This document shows, piece by piece, positions 1-13,600 of a stretch of DNA of 64,000 nucleotides; within the stretch, counting starts at the first letter, position 1, and each line of letters begins with the position of its first letter. Source of the stretch: Burhinus oedicnemus (lineage: Eukaryota > Chordata > Aves > Charadriiformes > Burhinidae); NCBI GenBank assembly GCA_008921705.1, contig VFFE01006671.1, positions 326,441-390,440 on the forward strand, read 5' to 3'. A program made the position numbers and the translations under genes. The notes beneath the pieces are model-generated. The model did not search any database. It saw nothing but the letters and a program-made list of their open reading frames with translations, and was not told where the DNA came from.

Positions 1-1144
1 CAGTAAATCCCTGCTGGTCCCTGGGGAGGATGGCGTGATGGGACTTGGGCAGGAAAGGTCAGGCAGCTCCCAGCCCTCCAGCAGCAGTGCCGCATCCTTT
101 GCAGGAGGCAGTTATGGGCACGGGTACCGGCACAGCCTTCAGCTCAAGGTGTGTAGCTCCAGGAAGCCTGAGCTTCTTGAGCAGTCTCCTTTTCAGTCTG
201 TCCTGCCTTCTCTGAGGGTTTTAAACATCTACTTTTCCCGTAAACAAGAGTCTCAGTCTTTCCCCTTGCGCTTCCTTGCCTGTCCCACTCCAGAAAAAAG
301 AGTTGCTCGGCCTCGCTGGCAGACAGCCTCTCATAAATCTCTGTGGGCCGGATGGTTTGTAATTTATTACCCACCTACCCCACCAAATATTTTCAAATTA
401 CTCATGTTACTTGCCAGCCTGCCTTTTACCGTCCATTTTCCCCTTCTTTCCCTTCTAGCAAAGTATTTATCCGAGGCCTTTGACACGTGTAAAAATCTTC
501 AATTTAGATACATCAGTTTCAAAGAAGTCCACCTCCTCTGCTTTGGGTATGGTTTGTCCCTCTTGACTTTGACTTCTCTATAATAGGAGCCTGTGTCGCG
601 GAGGAATCTGTGGCTATTGGGTTGCCTCCTGCATCTGCTAGAGGCGTTACTTGAAGCACCAGCCTCTGAATTTAGGAGGCTTAAACGGTGTCCTTTCCTG
701 GATCTCTCCTGCCGCATGTCATTTCTTGTATGTGAAGTTGTTTATTTGGCTAGATGATGGCAGTCTCTGGCTTTTGCTATCTCCGCAGACGCATATGGTC
801 CTGCTGATAGAGAGTCCTGTGTGTCTGCCTCAGATTTGCGGGTGACAGTGGCATGTGCAGAAAGAAGTGGGTGGAGTTGGCCGCACTGTACGGCGTGCAA
901 GGCTCTGCAAAATCCCTATCTGTGGGAATTGCTAGTCAGCTCTTATCGGTCACGTCCCGACGCAGTGAGTTGTAGAAATCAAATTAGCAGACAAGTCAAT
1001 TGCTTACGTCAGTCAGAAGTTTTGCACTGGGGATGATGTGATAGTCCAGGGCCCCTCACTGGGTAGCGTTCCTGCATTTGATTATGAGGGCTGTAACAAA
1101 ATGAAAACTTGACAGTGCAGTTTTGTTTCTGTTGTTGTCTTCTG

Positions 1145-1160
1145 TTTTTTTTTTTTTTTT
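1145..1160. repeat. Poly-T run (T16)
   Basis: A 16-base thymidine run followed by a pyrimidine-rich stretch in FOXO3 intron 2. It is a simple homopolymer with no transposon body recognised around it. Confidence 0.9.
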
Positions 1161-4100
1161 CCTCCTTCTTTCTTGCTCAAAACATTTTTTCTCGCTGTCA
1201 TTTGGGGCAAGCAGAGCAGAGAATCTGTCCTTGCTATAAAAGCAGAGAAAGCTTTGCCCTGTTACTTTATAAAACAAGTTGTTGTGACATACCACACGGT
1301 TCTTCACATCACTCAGTGGTTCATTAGTCTGTCACTGTACCAGCATATTAAATGACAAGCTAAAAAACACAAGACAGTACAACGGTCCATTAAAATTCAT
1401 AAAGGATATCAAATATTCAAAGTAAGGGATGTAAAAAGAAGCCGTTTGCTGTAAATACTAATACCTGTAGTTGCATAAATATAATGAAGAAGTGCTGCGC
1501 ACTGCCAAGCAGCGGACCGCTGCTGACAAACCTGCGGCTGCGTGGGAATCCCTGCTGTTATTTATTTCCAGAGAGCTGCTACTGCTTCAGCAAAAGGTCT
1601 CCTTCAGGAGCTCCAGCCTGTCATGTGAACCTCTTCTCCTAAACAAACACCACGGCCAACTTGAAATTGGAGGCAAGATCAATTACTTTCAAGCTCTCAG
1701 TGGCACGGAGTAACAAGACATGATGTTATTCATTCGTCGTGTCCGGGGCAAAAGCAATGGACTTCTGGCTTAACATTTTGGAGGGCTTTTATTTTTTTTT
1801 TCCTTGTACTGCTTTCCCTGGAGTATTTACGTCATATTTCGTGATATCCTCTAGTAATTCTTAACTTTCTTCATAACTGCAAATGCCTGCATTAGCAAAG
1901 CAGAATTGAACTTCCTAAGTACAGGCAGCAGACAGACTTTAAGGTTTTAAGGGCAGGCCTTCTGAATAAAAGCTTCAGAGCTCCCACCAGTTCTTTCAAC
2001 AGCAAATCCCAAATTCAGTTTCAGCTTCATCCCACCTTTTGGAAGAATATTTACCCTTAAATGCAAAAACTTAAAGCAATGGAGAATCCACCCCACCTTT
2101 AAGTGTGTTTTTCAGGAGGTTAATTACCTTCACTGCTAATATGTACATGTTATTTCTGCTGTGGTTTCGGTTTCCAAATACTTGGGCCTTGTTAAGGCTT
2201 TGTCTGCTAATAATACAGTCCCCAGCCTCCTCTGCCCAAATCTGTAATAAATTAGTTTTCGAGGCTTTTGTCTGTAGCGATTCTAAAAATAATTTCTTAT
2301 TGGAATCCAATTGAATCTGAGGGAAGGAGGTGATAATCAAATGATGTCACCCTCACGTCTTGCGCTGCATCTCGCTGCCTGGCAAAACTAGCAACTGTTG
2401 CTATGTACCCAGGGGAAGGTGATACTCCCAGCCTTCTCTTGGTTCTGGAAAGCACTCCTTTCCAGTGCTTGTCAGGCCCCTGAGAGCTGCTGACGTCTGT
2501 CCAGCCTTTTCATTTCACCCTTACTTGTTGGGGTAGCCGTGGAGGAACATGGATCGTGTCCTGTAGGATGCCTTGAATTTTTCCTGTTCCTGAAGGCGAC
2601 TGTTTCTTGAAACCACTGCCAGTCTGGAGGACTGATGTGATTTAGCCCATGAAGTGCCTGTGTCACAGTGCTTGGGCTGTGAGGTGGAGACCTCGCTGTA
2701 GCATGTGTGGCAATGTCTGAAAATCCATGCATCAGGACAACGGCATGTCACCATGACATTTCCCAGCCAGTTTCCTTTTCTCCATAGCACCACTGCGAAC
2801 TTGGCTGACGGTGGGACTCTTCCCCCCAGCTTTTCTCTGAATAATTCCAAAAGATCAAAAACCCTCAACCAAAACAGCAGGGCTTATTGTCATTTGACCC
2901 ATGGGGCTCCAGAAGTTCTTCAATAGTGAACCCAATCCTGTTGTCAGCAGGAGGTAGGTGTTGTAGCAGGTTGCTTTTCTCTCCAGTAAGAGTCAGCATG
3001 AACTAGGGGGATTCAGTACCTGGCAAATGACGTTCAGCACATCGCAGGGACCGGTTGTCATCAAGACTAGAGTTGTGGATTTTTTTTTTTTTTTCCCCCC
3101 ATGCTCTCCTAGCAAAACACGCTGTTGGGGTGTCCCAGATCTGCCGTTGGCCAGGCTTCTTATTGGCAATGTGTGCTCATGAAAGAGTAGATGCCCCTCC
3201 TGACGAGCATGTGACGACTATTAATACTCGCAGGAGTTGGGCTCTGGCGCTGCTCCTCGGCAAGGCAGAGCCCTGGGTTTGCAGAGCCCTCTCCAACATG
3301 CCCAGCGTCAGGCTGACCTCTCTCGGTCCGTGCCTGGGACTGAGCAGAGAGGCCTGGCCTTACTCCCCCTGCGTTGGCCGGGTTGTTTGCCTGGAGGCAC
3401 CCAATGTTGTGCCCTCCTCTGGCTCTGACAGCTGGCCCCTTCCCTGGCAGAAGGGGAGCTGCAGGTGCAGGGCTTTGCCCTGCCCGCCTGTGTCCCCAGA
3501 TGACTTCCACCCACCCGGGACTCAGGGTGAAAACCTGGGAGTGGAACAAGTCAAACGTTCATAAGGCCCCGGTTAGTGCCAGCGTGTCTTGGCAGCTGCT
3601 CCCTGCCCTGTCTGCATTTAAAAGGGATTGCATACCGGTTTTGTCTTCATTTTGCTACAGTTGTTATCTAAACACGCAAGCTCCGTCTTTGTGGTTTTGG
3701 GCAGCATAAAGGTGCTGGATTGCAGACAGCCTGAGATACGATCCTGGGTTTGTACAGGACCTTTTTATGTTAAACATGCGTGGTTGCAAACGGTATTGTA
3801 CCCGGTTCCAGCAATGCCCTAATTCTGGGGAGGGAGCGGGGGACGGAGAAGGGACACGGCAGAAGAAAGCGCTCTGTGTTTGCTGGCCGGCGTACCAGAG
3901 TGATGGGGTAGGGTTTAAGCACTGAGGCGTTTTATGGTGTTATAATTCCCAGGGACTCTTTTCCAAGCACGTACACTGTTCCAATATATAGCAGCAATCC
4001 AGAGCTAATTGACGTGTAAGTGCCATGTACATTGACATGAAAGGTGGAGTAGTTATTTTACCTTTACCCAAGTGAAAAAAACAAAGTTACCTATGTGGAA

Positions 4101-5267
4101 AAAAGGAGAGGAGGAAAAAACCAGCAGAGTACCAAACTGTGCCTTGTTCAAAGTAGCTTGTGAAAGTATCTTGAGGTTGTCTTTTCTGAAAGCCTTTGAA
4201 ATTCAAAGACTATGGACTGTTGCCTCTTGGCCCACGGACTGGTTCCTTCTCCTCCTGGCAGATTCTGCCTAACAGTTGCCCTTTTTTTCCTCTTTTAAAT
4301 ACCCCTGAATCACAGGGCTTGCTCATTCTGCTTTTCTTCATTCAGGTCTAAAGCCTTAAGGACTGTGTTGAAGTAGCAAAGGGGACAGCATGTACTGGAT
4401 ACTAGAGCCAAGGGAGAGGGGCTGGGCAGAGGGAAGAGACAACCCTGTCTCCAGGCTTCGGTCCTAATCCTGCAAGTTTTTTCTCCCGTGAAGAGTCCTG
4501 CAGAGGTCAGCCAGACTTCTTTCACGAACGGCGATTACTTGCTATTCAGCATCATGCTTGAATTATGCTTAAAGTAATCATAATAACGTGGCCAGAGTTT
4601 GTGATAAGGCATGGATGGGGTGCTTTAAGCCAACTAAACAGAGAGGCTGCTGAAGACATGTGTGGGATTAATTAAATAGAAATTTTGCTTGTTTGGCAAG
4701 CAGGGCTGAGTTAGGCCAAACTCTGGAACTCAGAGAAAGTGGCTCCCTAAAAAGAACATATAAATGCAGTGCCACCAGTGTCCAACACGCACTTACTGAC
4801 GTTGGCCCCAAGGAGGAAGGTTAGTCCAAGCACATATGATCTTTCCAGGAATTACCTGCCCAAGTGGCCCAGTTTCCTGCGTGCCGGTGGGTACCTTGTG
4901 CACTCCCGTGTTTGGCACTGCTATCAAATCAGGAGGCAGCGCTCCGAACCACCCTGTTCTCCTGTGGCATTTGTGGCTCTTGCAGTGGGAACCATTTGTT
5001 GGGGCCTGGAGCTGCAGAGCAGCTCGCCCGGTGCAGCCACGAGCCAGGGCCCTTGCTCACAAGTGTGGCACTGGAGCGGCAGGACGGAGGTGAAAGTCAG
5101 CAAAAGTTTCACCCTGTTGTGCCAAAACGCCTTATGAGTACATTTAGGGTCTCCTAATACAGGAGGCCTCTCAGGTAGCTGCAGCTGGTTTCCTGGAAGA
5201 TCAGCTTCAGTCCTTACTGCTCTGCTGGACAGATATTTTCTGGCATATGCCTATATCAAGCTACCTC

Positions 5268-5312
5268 ACTAAAATGCAACTTATTAAAATGCAGCTTGTT
5301 AAAATGCGACTT
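5268..5312. repeat. Short tandem repeat, 15-bp unit x3
   Basis: Three consecutive 15-base units, each close to (A/G)YTAAAATGCRRCTT, lie at 5268-5282, 5283-5297 and 5298-5312 with two to four mismatches between copies. It is a small degenerate minisatellite in intron 2. No function is implied. Confidence 0.8.
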
Positions 5313-8300
5313 ATGAGCGACATGGAGTCTAAAGTGCCCAACACTTCTGCAGCGTTGGAAGAAAGATGCTCCTCTATGCATATAGCTTTAAGGTTTCTTA
5401 CTATGCTGACTTTAATTGCTTTTGACACATTCATTTGAGGGCAGTGGGGTGGGCAGGGGGCAGGGGGGCAGCTCTTCAGTGTGAGTTAAACAAGAGGAAC
5501 CCGAGTGCTGCCTGCTCCTGCCTGCGCAGGCAGAGTGCCACGGGGACAACAGCTGACGAAGATGGCAGCTGCTGCAGATGCAGGAGAAGACAAGTACCCA
5601 TCTGCTCCCTCCCGCTGTCTTCCCCGCTCTGTTAACAGCATTGCTGTTTGTCCTGCCGAATCTTTAGGTGGCTATCGCTCCCTGTCTCCCCAAAGGCCCA
5701 AAGTATGGCGAAAGGCTGGGCTGCCTCCCAGCCTCTTCCTCCTTATTTATGTGTCACAGGAGGAAAAAAACCTAGACGGAGATAGGTTGTCCAGGGTCAT
5801 CCTGTTGTAGTTATGATGATGGCAACAATTCACAGCTGAAGCATTTGATTTGTTAACCTTATAAAAAGATGCCATTAAATACTGTATTTAGTTCCTCAGG
5901 GGAAGTAGCCTAGTTTCTTTTTCATTTTCCTTTTCTCATCCCTGTTTTAACATTAGTGACTCAGCTGTCACTCTGCTTTGGAAGGGCCGCTGGGGTTATA
6001 GCTGTGATTGGATGGCACCAAGAACCCATTTCTGCTGAAAATAATTAATATCGTGCATTTTCACCTCAAAAAAAGCCTGATACAAAACTACTAGAAGGTT
6101 TTCATTAACTTTTTCAAGCTGTGAAATTTGCCTGTGAACAAAATTGGAAATTTCTGTGTCTCCTCTTGTTTATCCTTGTCAACAAGGCAAAGTCTGGCAA
6201 AGACTGGTGCATATCTAACCCTACACATTGAGGGCATTCCTGTTCAAGTCCACAAAGGAGCTGACGGGGTATGCGTTTAGATACATGCAAAAGCCTTTGC
6301 AGGTGAGATCTCACTTTGCAACAGGGCACATAGTCAGATCCTACAAACAGAACGAGTTTCCACTAGCTCTGAAAGAAGTCTGACTAGAGACAAGTGTGGA
6401 CTCTTCCATCTCTGCGATTTTTTTCGTTCCTCACTTTGCGAATCTTAACCAAAAAGTAGCCTGATTCATTTCTGTTTTTCTAGATATCCCTTCTCCTCTA
6501 AACTTTAATCATGGGGTGGGGGAGAGCAGGGGAAAAAAAAAAAAGCATAAAGCTAGTTTGTGTTAGCTCATTTCGTATTTTCCATATCAGCTCATATTAC
6601 AAAAGTATTAGGGGACCTGTCATAACATATGCGCATACATGTTGCTCAGGGTGCTTGGTAGTGGGTCCCTTTCTCTTTCCCAGAAGGAGGGAAAATATCC
6701 CCGTAAGCACTTGCCAATGTTCGCTCTTTCTGTCCTCATCTATCCAGCTGCAACTTGAAGGTGCTTGTTTCTTGTGTACCTTTGTTATGAAAATGATACC
6801 TGGCATACTTAGGAGGCCTTGCATTCTTAAGCTATGAATACTGTGATCAGTGTCATAAAAACCCCATGATGTACAAAGGCACCATCATTCTTAGCATCAT
6901 CCTTTAAAATTTGCCCTGTGTCTTGAAAATGTAGGTGTTGAAAAAGGACTTATTTCACACGATGTAGTTCCACTGACATAACTCAAAAGTTTTCCTCCTA
7001 AAAGCAGGATGTGACATGTGTCCACCCACCCACCTGGGGTCTGGGACCAGTTTCTCTGAGAAGCGGAAATTCATCTGCCTGTCTGGCACAGTAAGAGAGC
7101 ACCTATCTGGAGGGATTGTGGGGCCATCTCAGAGTACATACAGCTACTGCAACCCCAAGATGCATAGATTTTGATTCAGCAAGTCAATACTTAGAGTTTT
7201 CCAGAGCAGGGGATGGTGTCTGTGAAGAGACACCATCTCAGGGTACTGAGAAGTTGGCATTGATGCTTGTTCTGAAGGACAGGTAAGGCAAGGTTGGTTT
7301 GTACTAGCAAATGAAACCAAAGCAAACCTCTCCATTTTATGTTCTGTAGCATCTTTATTGAATTAACGCTTCTTTGTCTGCCTGTTGAGGCTGTAAACTT
7401 CCATATGCAAGTGTCTTCTACTTGTGCAGTCCTTTCCCCAGTGGGAGCTCAACCAGATTGCAGCCTACAGGGTAGGTGGTTCTAGCCCTGGTACTTGATG
7501 ACGACCTTGGCAGTTGCCACAGTCAAGGTCCTGAAACCCATTGCCCTGTGGCTCCACAGCTGCCTGAAAAGTGTCCCAGACTATGTACTGAGCGATACAA
7601 GGGCCCCACCATGGCCCGACTGTTGGCTTCAGGAGGGATTACTCATATGTGTACAGGTTCAAACCGAGAACATGAAAGGGCTCCTCCACTCATCCTTCTG
7701 CTATTCAGGCTCCGGTGTCAGGGTGTGGCGCTAACAAAGGACCGGGAAGTGCCGAAGCATTTTGACATAGCCTAGCTTTAGGCTCAACATTTAGCACTTG
7801 CGATTGTGATTGTATCAATGGCAGTGATCTTAGCTTCTCAGATTAGGTAAATAGCTTAAAAGAAAAAAAAAAAAAAGATTACTTTCATACCTGTGCATTT
7901 ACCTGGGTTGTGAGGTTTCTGGGATGGTGCTGCTGCCAGTTGCATGTGAAACAGGAATGTCCTGCTTGCTGTAGCAAAGGGCTGATTCATTGGCAGCGTA
8001 ATAGGTGTCATCTTCCCTTTTGTCAACTCCTCAGGTGTATTTTACCCCTGCAGTGAACAGAAAATAAATTTTAAAAAATCCAGTAAAACCAGTAACATGC
8101 AAGTCATCCGAGTGAGGTGAGGTTCCATGAAAATGAAAACAGTTCATAAGTGGGGTTAGGTCAGGCTGGGATGAATCCGAAGAGGCAGAGGGAGAGTTTG
8201 ATGTGAGTGAGGGTGAGCTCTCTGAAGCCGCCATGCCCTGGGAGGTGCTGGGAGCGATATCCCAAAGCATCCACAGTCCCAAAGCCTCCCTGTGCGAAGG

Positions 8301-10587
8301 GTGAGATCCACCGGCAGAGAGGGTCAGGCACTTACAGAGGGAAACGGGAAGACAGGCTGATGGACTAATTTGCTGGAGGCACCCATCTCTCCCCACTGAC
8401 TGCCAAGGGGGGCTGGCGCCGCTAGCTCGGACATCGAGGTCTGGCTTGGAGCTGCCCAGGCTGGGTAAGGAGAGTTACATTTTAAGGCTGTAAAAAAGCT
8501 TTTCTCCATGGCGAGGGTGAACCAAACCCAAAAAACAAATGCTGTTGACTTGGAGATTACAACCAGGGCATCACCGTGTGGAAACTAAAGTCACGTGCCT
8601 CGGCGGTGAGTTTGTGGGCAGGGCTGTTTTTGGGGCTGGGTGTCCCGATGCAACGTGCCCGTGGAAGTCAGATTAAAGAACGGGCTGGGGAAAGGCTCCT
8701 GAAGTAAACCCACCTCGCTGCTGTTTGTGTTAAAACGGTGAGGAGATGGATGTTTTTGTCTACCCATGTCATCTGGCACAGCATGAGCTTGGTTTTCGTA
8801 TACAGAAAGCAGGTCTGCACCATTTTTCAAATATGTTCTAAATGTGGTGTTTAAAATGTGTTCCCCAGTGTAGAAGGAAAATGTAGGAAACCGTAAGAAA
8901 CTGAGAAGCTACAGAGGACCCGTGTGTTATTCTCAGGACGAAAGTAGAATGTGCATCAGAATGCATCAAAAGGGAAACTGATCACTTTCTACTTTCAAAA
9001 GGCATTAATATTTTACAGCTGCCATTACGTTTCGAAGAGCGCGCAGCTATTTATTGGTAACGCCATAGCTACCCAGTCCCGAGTCGTGAAGGAGGAGATA
9101 ACCTGTTTTTCAAGTTGTTGTGTTCGCTCATCCCTCCTCTCCTAATTCACACCCTGTAGGACTGCAGTAACTCAGTGAATATCTGGAGTTGCGGTTGTGC
9201 GTTCCCACACCGGCTGCCCTTCCTGTGAGGCTCCCAAGGGTTTTTTGCCCCTAAAAGCCAGTGGGTCAGACCCACTGAGAGTCACGCTTAGGTGTGTCCC
9301 CACCTTCCCCTGGTGCTCAGATCCATGAAGCAGGACTGTTCCCTTTGCCACGTCAGCTGCTGACTGAAGCGCAACATATTTTAATTATTATTTTTTTAAA
9401 AATCAGATAATATCTTCTGGTTCAATAATAAACTAATTATACACTTAAAATAGCACAGGAGAGGGGTCCTGTTTCAGATTAGTCTACATAGCAGAAATGC
9501 CAGGGGCTGTTTTGGAGGTTGCTTGAAGGCTTTCTTGCGAGGAGGTCTCGGGTGCCTTGTGCTGGCTTTTGAAGGGCTTGCTCAGGCCTGATCAAACTCG
9601 GTCAGACGACAGCGTATCAGATCTATTCCTCTCATCAGTCACACGTCAGCCGTAACTGTCACCAGATTTGCAATTTAATGTGCCCAGCTCAACACTTCCA
9701 ATTAATCCAGCCCGGGTATTTAACAATCTATCATTTCAGAGCTAGCACTTTACAGAGCCGCGTACAAGGCAGCCTTGCACTTCAGTAAGGCAGGAGCCCT
9801 GGAAGGCTTTCTTTCATGCACACGGATTTTACTCTTTCCCTGCCACTGTGGGGTGGAAGTTACTGCTGGTTTAGTTGCATTTCACAGGCTTAGGAAGAGT
9901 TAAAAAAAATCAACACGACCACAAAAAATTTTCAAAAAATAAAAGGTGATTCAGCAATGAGAAGCTTTTGTGATCTTCCATGGGAATCTACTATTTTTAG
10001 TGAATTATTATAAGCAGTAGCATCACTCACATTTATTTATAAAGGCATGAAAGAACGCCCATACATATTTCTAAATAGTCAATGTATAGTAACGGCCATA
10101 TGCTGAGAATAAGAGAAAATAGAATTGAGCACTCTGGTTTCCACAACACTGTATGAGGGTTGTGCTGGGATCTTTGCATCTAAGAAACGGAAAACAGAGG
10201 AAATTTTTTTTTTTTTCTTCTAGTTGTTCTTTCTAGCAAAACAAACCCAAAGCCTTCAGGGCGAAAGTCAGCCTCACAGTAAAACTGCATGGTTTTCATT
10301 GAGGTCTAACTGGGTGACCACTGAGGTTTGCGAGGACTCTTGCAGTAGCTTCAGCAGCTGGCAAATTTGGGCTGTGCTGACAGTGGTAGCTATTTTTATG
10401 AAAGTTGCTGTATGTATAATATTTGGGTTGATCAATTGTGTGTGCCTGCACTTCTCTTGGGGCTCCATGGCACAGAGGAAGAGAAACACAGTGATGTTGT
10501 GCTGAAGGGGCTGTGCAAATACAGCATGGTGTCATTTCCAAGGTTTCTACAGTGGAAATACTTTAAATGCTGGGACTTTCCACTAAG

Positions 10588-10614
10588 AAAAAAAAAAAAA
10601 AAAAAAAAAAAAAA
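10588..10614. repeat. Poly-A run (A27)
   Basis: A 27-base adenosine run followed by G and five more A. It could be the remnant of a retroposed tail, but the upstream 300 bases contain no gene or SINE body that I recognise, so it is called only as a homopolymer. Confidence 0.9.
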
Positions 10615-13600
10615 GAAAAAGATGTTATCTGCTGGTGACACCACTCCTGAACAGAAATCAGAACTGTTTTGATCTGGCTCTGCAAAGACCCAGCCATGTC
10701 CCTCCGTTGCAGCTTTTTTGTATGCAACTCCTTGGGTTTAAGTTCAGTAAGGGACAACATCTTCCGTTCTCTTGCTGACTGTGTTCATGTCCCAGTCAAG
10801 CCTGTGCTGAGGTTCCTTGGGATTTTCACGAATGCAGCACCTTGCAAGGACAATGCCTTAAAGTAAATTCCTGCTCTTAATTAAGTTAAATCCTTTGATT
10901 GAAATTACTTGTGTTCTTGAATTTTGGGCAGCTGTGATACAAAGGGCATGGAAGGAATTGAAAAAGGCGGCTCTTGACAAGGTGCCTTTAGCAACCTCTC
11001 GATGATGGTGCCTGCCTCCTGATTCTCAAAACCCGTTTTAATGTGGAAAAGCATCAGCGTAGCATGCAGAGGCTAACGCTTTATTTTTTAAGGGGCTTCC
11101 TATAGCAAAGAGTACTGGGGTATGTGGCTCCCAATACTGGGAGGAGTTGCTGGACAGCCCAACCTTTTCTTGCTCCGCAGCTGCGTTAGTTAAAGTATTA
11201 GCATTTTCCTTGCTCTCTGCTTCCTGTCTCCCAACACCCAGTGGAAAAAAATAAATGACAACCAGCATGCTCTACTCACAGCAAAACAAATGTTATTTAT
11301 TAGAGTCCTCCTGTGGTCAGAGGACAGCTGACTGTAAAATAACTGGAGATTTTTTTGCTAACTGGAAGCGTGATGCTCTGAGACAATTTCCAGGCAGTGT
11401 GTATTTTCAGCTAAGTTTTATTTACGTCATCTTAGTGATTTGCAATATCACCGTTTGCAAAGAGTGAGGCAGCAGTTGTTTTAGCTGGAATTAATTTATG
11501 TTTTTTTAGGAAGAACTTTTGATTAAGTTGTGACTCGTTTCCCGTAGCTCCATGCATTGAGATGCTTTTCTTTTTAAAAGGGAGGCATAAACCTCTTTGG
11601 CGGGCACGTCGCTTGCCGCCTGCCCTTGTAGCAAGGAGCAGCTGGGGCGGCAGGGAGCGAGGCATGCGTCGTTAGGGAGGGTTTGTTTTCCCTGCGCTAA
11701 TCACCTTCTCCTGTCGTAATTTGGCACGGCGCGATGCGCTGCGTGCGGGACAGAGGCAGATCTGCGTACTGCTCTCCTATCTGAGCCAGCACATTTCAGA
11801 GGATAAATCTTTGCTGGACTTAATATTCTCCCAGGGAGCTTTAATGTCCCTCAAGGCTTGCTGCTCTTCCTAGGGGTGGGGGACAACAGGCAGAGATACA
11901 GGCAGAGTGCTAATTACAGCGGGGGCCTCTTCTAGCCATTCCTCTACCACCAAGGTCAGAAATACTCCTTTGAAGAGAGGGTGAGGTGGGGAATCCACAA
12001 AGCCACCCTTCAGATGCCAAGCTGACTTTTTCCCCCCTAAATCTGTGTTTGGGGTTTTTTTCCCCCCCTTTTTCCTGCAGGAGGGCATGCTTGGGTGGCA
12101 GGGCTGAGCCTGTGTCATCCCACTTATCCTTTCCAGGGCTGTGAGGACAGTGGCCTTTGCCAGCTGGGTGCGAAGGGATGTCCCCTGTGGGACCCTGGTG
12201 CACTCTCACTGCCTACTTCTGCTGAACATCTGGTGGGATTTGCAGGAGCTGCTTTACGAACTTGCAGATGATACCAAGCATCGAGCACTGAAAACATTTG
12301 GGTGTCAGGAAAGATTTCTCTTTCTGTGTGTAATTTGCTTAATGCTTTTTTTCCCCCTGCAAATTCTGTAATTTAGGGCAAATAAAACAATCTGGAATAC
12401 ATAATATTTGGTTTTATACAGAAAAAGATGTATATCGGTACAACATGGCTGAATAGATATTGTGGGAGGACATTCCTTATGTTTTAGTTCTTGCCTTTTC
12501 TGCATCTCTAGAGCACCCTCACTGCTTTATTAAATTATATATATTTTTCTCGTTTGCAAGAACTCATGGGAAAGAGGAAGAAATTCTGAGACCTCTTTGG
12601 GTTGGTGATTTCTAAGTTCCTTGGGAAGAGCAGCACTGCAACCTTACAGAGCGAGGCAGAAAATGACTGTATGGAACCAACAGATTGGATCTTCCTAAAG
12701 ATCTCCTTGCCTAGATTCACAAATCCCTTTCACGAGAAATTCCTATATACATGCCTATAATTGGCAACTTTGATTATTTGTAATTCTGGAGTCACTATAT
12801 CTGTTTTCTTGCAGTTGAATCTCATTGGGTACTTCAAAGCAAACAAAATGTAAAACTGGTAGCTGAAGCAAATTTTTATTTACTTCGTGATGAGGCACAG
12901 ATACTGGTCTGGACGAGTGGGCAAAATGTGTTGGATTATTCACAACCTCCTGTTTCAGGGACAACTGAATGCAAAGAAAGTAGTTTGTTTCATTTTTCGT
13001 TTAATTTTTGGTGAAGGCCCTCTGTAGAGGTGTTCATCCCAAAGGAGATTTGTGCTACAGCATTTTGAGCAAGGTGACATAGGCTGGAAACTGAAATTCA
13101 AGTGAGCAAGCAGAGCCATGGAGAAGCGGAGCTCCCGCCGGTCAGCTGGAGGCTGATAAGCTGGAGTTGCTTTCATGGCTTCTTCGCAGTGGTGTTAGAT
13201 CTGATGCTTTTCCCTACTGCGTGGCTACCAGACAGCTTCATATGGTGAAGTTAGAACATTAGATATGTTAATACAGTATAAAATAAAGTATAATTCTCCC
13301 AAGTGAGCATTAGCAGCATTTATGGGTCTGCAGATAGCATTTGTTTTTCTCCCATCACGTCCTAGTATCCCCCCAATTGTTAAAATAAACAACTGCTTTT
13401 GATTTGTAGCCGTAATTTTACAGTTTAGGAGCCTGTATCTGAAATAACAAATTAGCCACTCACTACAAAACACTGAAATAAAAACAGACCAGTGTGTAAC
13501 TTGGACTCGGCAGCCACCAGCTGCACCTCATCTTGCTAATCTTTAGCTTTTTTTTTTTGTTTTTTTTTTTAAAGCGGGGGCTTTTAAGAGTTAAGTTACA

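Noticed and set aside
35..583. 182-codon + frame at the window start
   Set aside because: It is in intronic sequence, has no recognisable domain, and its sequence is rich in T/C tracts that avoid stops by composition.
3055..3564. 169-codon + frame with GC-rich content
   Set aside because: Overlapping open frames exist on both strands, which points to stop-poor GC-rich composition. No motif is recognisable.
10588..10620. Poly-A run as the tail of a processed retrogene
   Set aside because: No gene-like or SINE-like body precedes it, and no flanking duplication was found.
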